A stretch of 14,390 bases of DNA, from positions 1 through 14,390 of the forward strand of contig JBKJLF010000137.1 in assembly GCA_046597185.1 (NCBI GenBank). The letters run 5' to 3'. The notes under the pieces are model-generated. The model was not told the DNA's origin. It ran no database searches and was given only the letters and a program-made list of their open reading frames with translations. The position numbers and the translations under genes are program-made. This DNA is from CAMBDR01 sp046597185 (lineage in GTDB: Bacteria; Pseudomonadota; Gammaproteobacteria; Burkholderiales; Burkholderiaceae_D). Positions within the stretch are counted from its first letter, which is position 1. Each line of letters opens with the position of its first letter. This document shows, piece by piece, positions 1-5,816 of the stretch.

Positions 1-41
1 CAATTGGTTTGGTAAGTTAGTCGTTTTTTTGGGTTTTTCTT

Positions 42-87
42 CCCGCTCGGGCGGTGCGATACGCGAGCAGCACCACCGGGTTTTCTT
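42..87 (+). promoter_or_regulatory. Possible leader hairpin or upstream terminator before malE
   Basis: An imperfect hairpin can be drawn: CCCG (42-45) with CGGG (77-80), and GGTGC (53-57) with GCACC (70-74), with a 12-base loop and an internal loop. It is followed at once by TTTTCTT (81-87). That shape suits a weak intrinsic terminator of a gene left of the window, or a structure in the malE leader. GCTCG (45-49) with CGAGC (64-68) is a competing pairing. Because it ends about 30 bases before malE, attenuation is possible, but nothing in the sequence proves it. No convincing promoter was found in bases 1-118. Confidence 0.3.
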
Positions 88-118
88 AATGCCTCGTGAC
101 ACAATGGAGTAGACGAAA

Positions 119-1327
119 ATGAAAGTATCAAGCACAAAAAGAACGCTGATCGCGGCTGGTGTAATGCTGGCAGCCCTGGGAGGTTTTAGCAGCATGGCGC
201 ACGCGGCCGAAGCGGGCAGTTTGTTGATTTGGATTAACGGCGACAAAGGTTACGCAGGCATCACCAAGATCGGGGAAGAATTCACCAAAAAAACTGGCAT
301 CAAAGTGACGGTGGAACATCCCGATGACGCACCAGTCAAGTTCCAGCAAGCCGCCTCGGCTGGCAAGGGCCCGGACATCTGGATCTGGCCACATGACCGT
401 ATCGGCGAATGGATCAGCGGCGGCTTGTTGCAACCGTTAAGCCCGAGCAAAGAGGCGCGCGCTGCGATTCAACCCTTGGCCTGGAATGCCTTCACCGTGG
501 GCGGCAAAACTTATGGCTACCCAATGTCGATTGAAGCGATTTCGCTGATTTATAACAAAGACCTGGTGCCCGTTCCCCCAAAAACCTTTGACGAAGTGAT
601 TGCAATGGACAAAAAGCTGCAAACTTCCGGCAAACATGCCATTTTATGGGATTACAACAACACCTTCTTTACCTGGCCTTTGTTGGCAGCAGGCGGGGGC
701 TTCCCCTTCGCCATCAAAGATGACGGCAATTTTGATCCCACCAAAACCGGCGTGAATAATGCCGGTGCGGTGGCTGGCGTTGAAACACTGATGAAGTTGA
801 TTAATGGCGGCGTCATGGCCAAGGGTTCCGGTTACTCCGAAATGGAAGCCGGTTTTGCTTCCGGCAAAGTCGCGATGATGATCAACGGCCCATGGGCATG
901 GGATAACGCCAAGAAAGCCAAAATCAACTTTGGCGTAGCACCAATCCCCAGCGTGAACGGTAAAGCCGCCTCGCCTTTCATTGGTGTATTGGGTGCCATG
1001 ATTTCCAAAGCCAGCCCGAACCGCGATATCGCCGTGGAATTCATCGAAAACAATATGTTGACCATCAATGGCTTGAAAACCATCAACGCTGCCGTGGCCC
1101 TGGGCACCCCTGCCAACAAGGCATTCTTCAATGAATTGAAGTCCGATCCTAACATTCAAGCCACCATGGCCAGTGCGCAAGCGGGTAAGCCAATGCCCAG
1201 TAATCCTGAAATGGGCCGTTTCTGGTCGTCGATGGAAGCGGCGTTGAAAAACATCACCACAGGCCAGCAATCCGTGAAAGACGGTTTGGATGCAGCAGCC
1301 AAACGCATCACCACTGAAACCAAGTAA
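119..1327 (+). CDS. malE: MalE, periplasmic maltose/maltodextrin-binding protein
   Basis: Solute-binding protein of the maltose/maltodextrin ABC importer (MalEFGK2). It captures maltodextrins in the periplasm and delivers them to MalFG. Residues 1-29 are a Sec signal peptide: basic start, hydrophobic core, and an AHA signal-peptidase I site followed by AEAG. The mature part follows E. coli MalE closely: IWINGDKGYAG near the mature N-terminus, then KVTVEHPDD, GPDIWIWPHDR, SLIYNKDLVPVPPKT, MMINGPWAWDNA and a C-terminal ending similar to RIT-K. At 402 aa it is near the usual size (E. coli 396). The ATG is supported by GGAG at 106-109, nine bases upstream. It is first in a run of six co-directional genes, but a 151-bp gap with a tandem array and a hairpin separates it from malF. 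That suits the higher expression a binding protein needs. Confidence 0.97.
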   Translation: MKVSSTKRTLIAAGVMLAALGGFSSMAHAAEAGSLLIWINGDKGYAGITKIGEEFTKKTGIKVTVEHPDDAPVKFQQAASAGKGPDIWIWPHDRIGEWISGGLLQPLSPSKEARAAIQPLAWNAFTVGGKTYGYPMSIEAISLIYNKDLVPVPPKTFDEVIAMDKKLQTSGKHAILWDYNNTFFTWPLLAAGGGFPFAIKDDGNFDPTKTGVNNAGAVAGVETLMKLINGGVMAKGSGYSEMEAGFASGKVAMMINGPWAWDNAKKAKINFGVAPIPSVNGKAASPFIGVLGAMISKASPNRDIAVEFIENNMLTINGLKTINAAVALGTPANKAFFNELKSDPNIQATMASAQAGKPMPSNPEMGRFWSSMEAALKNITTGQQSVKDGLDAAAKRITTETK

Positions 1328-1333
1328 GTAAAC

Positions 1334-1405
1334 AAGCAAATAAGCAAGCAAATAAGCAAACAATTAAGCAAACAAATAAGCAAGCAAATAAGCAAACAAT
1401 TAAGC
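1334..1405 (+). repeat. Six 12-bp tandem repeats after malE
   Basis: Six contiguous 12-base units: AAGCAAATAAGC (1334), the same again (1346), AAACAATTAAGC (1358), AAACAAATAAGC (1370), AAGCAAATAAGC (1382) and AAACAATTAAGC (1394). The last three nearly repeat the first three, giving a 36-bp higher-order period. A degenerate unit (AAGTAAGTAAAC, 1322) contains the malE stop codon. The array is A- and C-rich on this strand, nearly lacks T, and cannot fold on itself, so in mRNA it should be an unstructured stretch. It has no spacers and is not a CRISPR. Its period matches repeats found inside malF, the amylase gene and glgB. Confidence 0.95.
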
Positions 1406-1421
1406 CATCACATCCACAATC

Positions 1422-1457
1422 GGCGCGCCAGCCAGGCTAAACCTGGGCTAGCGCGCC
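1422..1457 (+). promoter_or_regulatory. Strong hairpin between malE and malF
   Basis: The left arm GGCGCGCCAGCCAGG (1422-1436) pairs with CCTGGGCTAGCGCGCC (1442-1457) across a CTAAA loop. There are 14 base pairs with one C/A mismatch and one bulged G. No U-tract follows, so it is unlikely to be an ordinary intrinsic terminator. In E. coli the malE-malF gap carries REP hairpins that protect malE mRNA from 3' exonucleases and help keep MalE in excess over MalF. This hairpin has the right place and stability for the same job, which is inference. The malF ribosome-binding site begins about 10 bases later. Confidence 0.7.
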
Positions 1458-1478
1458 CCTACCCGCAAAGGAAACCTC

Positions 1479-3023
1479 GTGCGCAAAATTTTCGGCCCGC
1501 TTCTACTTGCAACCAGCATCTTGCTTGGTTTGTATTTGGTCTTCATTTTATACAGCACGGGTCAAACTTTGTTTGCCGCTGTGTTCCTGGCTATTTTGGC
1601 GCTCTTGGGTTTTGTATATACCTCCGAGCGCGCCTATGCTTACCGCTATCTGTTCCCCGGTTTGGCCGCCACGGTGGTGTTTGTGGTCTTCCCGCTGATC
1701 TATACCATAGCCATCGGCTTTACCAATTACAGCTCCAAGCACTTACTCACCTACGAACGCGCCACCCAGGCCTTGCTGGATGAAACCCAGCCCGCCACCA
1801 CGGCACCGTTTGCCATGACCTTGCATGCCGACGGCAAAGAGTTTCGCCTCAAGCTCGAACGCTCAATTAGCACAACTGTTAGCACAACTGATAGCAAAAC
1901 CGATGCCAAAGAAAGCTATTACACCCCGCCCCTGGCCTTGCGCAGCGCCGAAGCCTTAAAAATTGATGCCCTTCAAGTGGCCAAGGCCTCGCCTGATTTG
2001 GGTGAACCCTTGCAACTGCGCGAAGTGATTGCCAACCAGGCCAAACTGAAATTATTGACCATTAAATTGCCCAATCAAGACGAAGTAAAAATGACGGGCT
2101 TGCGCGAATTTTCGACCCTGAGCAAAGTGTATACCAAGCTCGACAACGGCAGCTTGCGCAAGCTGGCAAGCAATGAAATCATCACCCCCAATTTCAAAAC
2201 CGGCTATTATGAAATGCCCGATGGGGCCAAAGTCGAACCGGGCTTTAAAGTCTATGTTGGTTTGGATAACTTTAAAAACATTTTCACCAATCAAGCCATT
2301 CGCGGCCCGTTTTTACGCATCTTTGGCTGGACCGTGATGTTCGCCGCCACCACGGTACTGACCACGGTGAGCCTAGGCATGATTCTGGCGGTCTTGCTGA
2401 ACTGGGAAGCGCTGCGCTTTCGCGGCTTTTATCGCACCATGTTATTTATGGCCTACGCCGTGCCCGGTTTTATTTCGATTCTGGTATTTAAAGGTTTGTT
2501 CAACCAAAATTATGGTGAAATCAATTTGATCCTGAACGCCTTGTTTGGCATCAAGCCGGCCTGGGCCTCCGAAACCGGTTTGGCGCGCACCATGCTGTTG
2601 ATCGTCAATACATGGCTGGGCTACCCTTATATGATGGTACTGTGCATGGGCTTGATCAAAGCGATTCCGGCGGATTTATATGAAGCGTCGGCCCTGGCCG
2701 GTGCCGGGCCGCTGACCAATTTCTTTAAAATCACCCTACCCCTGATCATTAAACCCTTAATGCCCTTGATGCTGGCGACCTTTGCCTTTAACTTCAATAA
2801 CTATGTGCTGATTGAATTATTGACCAAAGGCGGCCCCGACATAGTCGATGCCGCCCTGCCCGCTGGCACTACCGACTTATTGGTGTCGTACACGGTGCGC
2901 ATTGCCTTCAGTGATTCGGGCCAGAACTATGGCATGGGCGCGGCTATTTCGACCTTGATCTTTATCTTGGTCGCCATCCTTTCATTAATCAATATGCGCA
3001 TGACTCGCGTTAATCAAAACTAG
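1479..3023 (+). CDS. malF: MalF, maltose/maltodextrin ABC transporter permease
   Basis: Inner-membrane permease subunit that pairs with MalG to form the channel. Start is GTG, supported by AAAGGAAA at 1467-1474. The length, 514 aa, equals that of E. coli MalF. Hydrophobic segments lie at about residues 7-27, 33-48 and 60-82. A large periplasmic loop follows, the P2 domain that contacts MalE (about 86-270), and then the C-terminal membrane segments. The cytoplasmic EAA loop, which docks on the MalK ATPase, begins at Glu402 (EASALAGAG...FFKITLP). FAFNFNNYVLI and the TKGGPD segment are also MalF-typical. Odd feature: residues 131-142 of P2 are a tetrapeptide repeat (STTV, STTD, SKTD) from a 12-bp tandem repeat, in a place where E. 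coli MalF is shorter. The stop codon overlaps the malG Shine-Dalgarno sequence. No malK is present in the window. Confidence 0.97.
   Translation: MRKIFGPLLLATSILLGLYLVFILYSTGQTLFAAVFLAILALLGFVYTSERAYAYRYLFPGLAATVVFVVFPLIYTIAIGFTNYSSKHLLTYERATQALLDETQPATTAPFAMTLHADGKEFRLKLERSISTTVSTTDSKTDAKESYYTPPLALRSAEALKIDALQVAKASPDLGEPLQLREVIANQAKLKLLTIKLPNQDEVKMTGLREFSTLSKVYTKLDNGSLRKLASNEIITPNFKTGYYEMPDGAKVEPGFKVYVGLDNFKNIFTNQAIRGPFLRIFGWTVMFAATTVLTTVSLGMILAVLLNWEALRFRGFYRTMLFMAYAVPGFISILVFKGLFNQNYGEINLILNALFGIKPAWASETGLARTMLLIVNTWLGYPYMMVLCMGLIKAIPADLYEASALAGAGPLTNFFKITLPLIIKPLMPLMLATFAFNFNNYVLIELLTKGGPDIVDAALPAGTTDLLVSYTVRIAFSDSGQNYGMGAAISTLIFILVAILSLINMRMTRVNQN
1869..1904 (+). repeat. 12-bp in-frame repeat inside malF
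   Basis: Three units, AGCACAACTGTT, AGCACAACTGAT and AGCAAAACCGAT, encode STTV, STTD and SKTD. A degenerate fourth unit (GCCAAAGAAAGC) follows. They fall in the periplasmic P2 loop of MalF. The first two units differ at one base, which suggests fairly recent duplication. The insert is polar and should form a flexible surface loop. Confidence 0.85.
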
Positions 3024-3032
3024 GAGACTCTC

Positions 3033-3923
3033 ATGGCCATTGTTGTTGACCGTTCCAACCGCTGGCGTATCATTGCCGCGCATCTTACCGTGCTGGCGCT
3101 GATTGCCGTCGTGATCTTTCCATTTCTGATCATTTTGTCGATTTCACTGCGCCCTGGTAATTTTGCCGTGGGCGATTTGATCCCAAAAACCATTACCTTT
3201 GATCATTGGCGACTGGCCTTGAATTTACCCTACCAGGACAGCGCTGGCCAATTAAAGCAGCCCGAATACAATGTGCTGCTGTGGTTATGGAACTCGGTCA
3301 AGGTGGCCACCATCACGGCTTTCATTTCGGTGGCCTTGTCCACCACCTGCGCCTACGCCTTTGCGCGTATGAAGTTTCGTTTTAAAGAACAAACCCTGTC
3401 CAGCCTGATGCTGTTGCAAATGTTTCCGGCGGTGTTGGCGATGATTGCGTTTTTTGCGATTTTTGACTGGCTCGGCAATATCTTCCCCGGCATTGGCGTC
3501 AACAGCCATGGCAGTGTGATTTTGGCTTACACGGGCGGCATTGCCACCCATATCTGGACCATTAAGGGTTATTACGAAACCATTCCGGTGGAAATTGAAG
3601 AAGCCGCCAAGGTCGATGGCGCAACCCCTGGGCAAGCCTTTTTATACGTTTTGTTGCCGATGGCGGTGCCGATTTTGATGGTGGTGTTTTTACTCGCTTT
3701 CATCAACGCCATGAATGAATACCCGATTGCTTCGATTTTATTGCAGGAACAAAGCAAAATGACGCTGGCCATTGGCATGAAACAATTTTTATACCCGCAA
3801 AACTATCTGTGGGGTGATTTTGCAGCGGCGGCGATTTTATCCGGCATCCCGATTACTGCGGTGTTTTTATTGGCGCAAAAATGGATGGTTTCCGGCTTGA
3901 CGGCTGGCGGCGTCAAAGGTTGA
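3033..3923 (+). CDS. malG: MalG, maltose/maltodextrin ABC transporter permease
   Basis: Second inner-membrane permease subunit, partner of MalF. At 296 aa it has the family length. The N-terminal membrane segment (about residues 13-37) is followed by SLRPGNFAVGDLIPKT and a short periplasmic region. The core then has the remaining transmembrane helices. The MalK-docking EAA loop starts at about Glu190 (EEAAKVDGATPGQAF...LP). AVPILMVVFLLAFINAMNEYPIA and the C-terminal SGLTAGGVKG are MalG-typical. The ATG is preceded by AGGAG (3022-3026, spacing 6), which overlaps the malF stop, so the two genes are probably translationally coupled. Its TGA shares its last base with the ATG of the amylase gene. 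Confidence 0.97.
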   Translation: MAIVVDRSNRWRIIAAHLTVLALIAVVIFPFLIILSISLRPGNFAVGDLIPKTITFDHWRLALNLPYQDSAGQLKQPEYNVLLWLWNSVKVATITAFISVALSTTCAYAFARMKFRFKEQTLSSLMLLQMFPAVLAMIAFFAIFDWLGNIFPGIGVNSHGSVILAYTGGIATHIWTIKGYYETIPVEIEEAAKVDGATPGQAFLYVLLPMAVPILMVVFLLAFINAMNEYPIASILLQEQSKMTLAIGMKQFLYPQNYLWGDFAAAAILSGIPITAVFLLAQKWMVSGLTAGGVKG

Positions 3924-5746
3924 TGATGCATTCTTACACTGCCAACCTACTTGATAAAATACCGGATAAAATGCCTGGCAAGCCGCTTGCCGCCATCTTA
4001 CTGCCCGGTTTGCTGGCGAGCTTGCTGGCGGCATGTTCCACGCCGCTGCCTCAAGCTGGTCTGTTGTATGCCTCGGCGGCAAGCAGTGCGCCGACAGATT
4101 CGACAGCAAGCGCTGCGACACCCGTGGGTTTTGCCGATAACCCTGTTGTGTATTTTGTCCTCACCGACCGCTTCGAGAACGGCAACCCGGCCAATGATCA
4201 CGCCTATGGACGCCAATCGGCAGGCCCGACTGATCCGGGTTCCTTCCACGGCGGTGATTTGGCGGGTTTAACCAAGCAACTCAAAGCTGGCTATTTTAAA
4301 GATTTGGGCGTGAATGCGCTTTGGATTAGCGCGCCCTATGAGCAGATTCATGGCTGGGTAGTGGGTGGCAACAAAAGCTTCAAGCATTACGCCTATCACG
4401 GTTATTACGCGCTCGACTACACCGTGCTCGATAAAAACATGGGCACACCCGATGAATTGCGTGACATGATCAACACCGCCCATGCGCAAGGCATCCGCGT
4501 CCTGTTCGATGTGGTGATGAACCACCCCGGTTATGCCGACATTCAAACCCTGGCCGAATTAAAAATTCCGATTCTCTGGAAAGGCCATGAAAAAGCCACG
4601 CTGAAGGATTACCACAGCTTTATCGACTACAATAATTTTGAATTTACCAAGTGGTGGGGCGGTGACTGGGTACGTGCTGGTTTGCCCGGCTACCCCAATG
4701 GCGGCAGCGATGACATGACCTCGCAACTGGCGTATTTACCCGATTTTCGCACCGAGCGCCCGAACCCGGTTGAATTGCCGCCGTTTTTGAAAACCAAGGC
4801 CGACACCCGCGCCACCCTGCTACCCAACACCCCCGTGCGCGGTTATTTGGTGAAATGGCTTAGTGATTGGGTACGCGAATATGGGGTCGATGGTTTCCGT
4901 TGCGATACGGTAAAACATGTCGAGCCAGAAAGTTGGATCGCCTTAAAACAAGCGAGCGTGGCCGCTTTGGCCGATTGGAAAAAAGCCCATCCGGCTGAAA
5001 AAATCGACGACGCGCCATTTTGGATGACTGGTGAAGTATGGGGCCATTCGGTCACACGTAGCAACTGGTTTGATGCGGGCTTTGACTCCATCATCAATTT
5101 CGATTTTCAAGCCAAAGCGGGCAATAATTGGAAAACCCTGGATGGCATCTATAACGGCTACGCCAGCCAACTCAGCAAGGCCCCCGGCTTTGACGTGTTG
5201 TCGTATATTTCTTCACACGATACCAGCTTGTTTGCGCGCGACCAATTACGCCATGGTTTATCGGCCTTGCTGCTGGCACCCGGTGGCGTGCAATTGTTTT
5301 ATGGCGATGAAACTGGCCGCCAACCGGGCGCAAGCCCTGATGGGGATGCCCAGCAAGCGACCCGTTCAGATATGAACTGGGGCAGCATTGACCAAGCCCT
5401 CTTGCGCCATGCGCAAAAACTGGGGAAATTCCGCGCCGCCCACGTTGCACTGGCGCGCGGTGAGCATCTGATGCTCAGCGAGCAGCCGTATGTGTTTGCC
5501 CGGATTGATCAACGAAATAACCAGCGAATTGGCCAGGGAATTAACCCACGACCCGGCCAAAACCCGGCCGATAAAGTGGTGGTCGCGCCCGATGTCAGCG
5601 GCGAGGTAAGCCTGCCAGTGGGCAAGGTGTTTGCTGATGGCGTGCAAGTGTGTGATGCGTATGGCGGTGAATGTGCCCGTGTTGCCAACGGCAGTGTGAA
5701 ACTCAAGGCGCAGGGAATGGTATTATTGTCCGCCGCCAGCAAATAA
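3923..5746 (+). CDS. MalS-like GH13 alpha-amylase, predicted lipoprotein
   Basis: Hydrolyses alpha-1,4 bonds in maltodextrin or starch. It resembles E. coli MalS (GH13_19) around the active site: YGVDGFRCDTVKHVE, DDAPFWMTGEVWGHSV, LSYISSHDTSLF. Numbered from the ATG at 3923, the nucleophile is Asp328, the acid/base Glu371 and the third carboxylate Asp433. DVVMNH is region I. The N-terminus ends in LLAAC with Ser next, a lipobox placing lipid on Cys38. Ser at +2 favours the outer membrane, whereas MalS is soluble in the periplasm. Start: ATG 3923 overlaps the malG stop and ATG 3926 follows it, with AAAGG at 3915-3919. ATG 3971 would give a more normal 22-residue signal but lacks a clear ribosome site. 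An in-frame ATG at 3881 lies inside malG and is unlikely. Two 12-bp repeats lie in this gene (3953-3976 and 5510-5569). Confidence 0.93.
   Translation: MMHSYTANLLDKIPDKMPGKPLAAILLPGLLASLLAACSTPLPQAGLLYASAASSAPTDSTASAATPVGFADNPVVYFVLTDRFENGNPANDHAYGRQSAGPTDPGSFHGGDLAGLTKQLKAGYFKDLGVNALWISAPYEQIHGWVVGGNKSFKHYAYHGYYALDYTVLDKNMGTPDELRDMINTAHAQGIRVLFDVVMNHPGYADIQTLAELKIPILWKGHEKATLKDYHSFIDYNNFEFTKWWGGDWVRAGLPGYPNGGSDDMTSQLAYLPDFRTERPNPVELPPFLKTKADTRATLLPNTPVRGYLVKWLSDWVREYGVDGFRCDTVKHVEPESWIALKQASVAALADWKKAHPAEKIDDAPFWMTGEVWGHSVTRSNWFDAGFDSIINFDFQAKAGNNWKTLDGIYNGYASQLSKAPGFDVLSYISSHDTSLFARDQLRHGLSALLLAPGGVQLFYGDETGRQPGASPDGDAQQATRSDMNWGSIDQALLRHAQKLGKFRAAHVALARGEHLMLSEQPYVFARIDQRNNQRIGQGINPRPGQNPADKVVVAPDVSGEVSLPVGKVFADGVQVCDAYGGECARVANGSVKLKAQGMVLLSAASK
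3953..3976 (+). repeat. 12-bp duplication in the amylase signal-peptide n-region
   Basis: GATAAAATACCG (3953) is followed by GATAAAATGCCT (3965), 10 of 12 bases identical, encoding DKIP and DKMP. The second unit contains the alternative start ATG at 3971. The duplication lengthens the region before the hydrophobic core to about 20 residues, long for a lipoprotein signal, if translation starts at 3923 or 3926. Confidence 0.65.
5510..5569 (+). repeat. Five 12-bp units in the amylase C-terminal domain
   Basis: Units are CAACGAAATAAC, CAGCGAATTGGC, CAGGGAATTAAC, CCACGACCCGGC and CAAAACCCGGCC. In frame they encode QRNN, QRIG, QGIN, PRPG and QNPA. They sit in the beta-sandwich domain after the catalytic barrel, between strands ending FARID and starting DKVVVAP, where only a short turn is expected. 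The first unit matches AAGCAAATAAGC-type units after malE at about 9 of 12 positions when registers are shifted, so the two arrays could be related. Confidence 0.75.
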
Positions 5747-5766
5747 GTTAACGGCTGACACAATAG

Positions 5767-5793
5767 CAACCCCGCCAACCCTGCCAACCCTGA
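5767..5793 (+). repeat. Three 9-bp units upstream of glgB
   Basis: CAACCCCGC, CAACCCTGC and CAACCCTGA run head to tail in the 70-bp gap between the amylase gene and glgB, ending 23 bases before the glgB ATG. The stretch is C-rich and G-poor, so the mRNA here should be unstructured. No promoter or terminator is visible in this gap. Confidence 0.7.
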
Positions 5794-5816
5794 TTACAGA
5801 CGAAAACGAGATCATC

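Noticed and set aside
1..118. Promoter for malE
   Set aside because: Only weak -10-like matches (CTTAAT at 85-90, GATACG at 58-63) without a suitable -35; T-runs at 24-38 are not enough to call a site.
644..1363. Long antisense open frame (239 codons) opposite malE
   Set aside because: It is a shadow of malE: no family motif, repetitive Leu-rich start from the tandem array, no ribosome site, while malE is unmistakable.
1334..1405. CRISPR-like array
   Set aside because: Units are contiguous 12-mers with no unique spacers, and no cas genes are present.
1422..1457. Intrinsic terminator after malE
   Set aside because: The stem is strong but no U-tract follows, and malF needs transcription to pass through.
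3881..3925. Amylase start at ATG 3881
   Set aside because: It would overlap malG by 43 bases and put an Arg-rich, non-signal segment before the lipoprotein signal. The ATG at 3923/3926 has the SD-like AAAGG.
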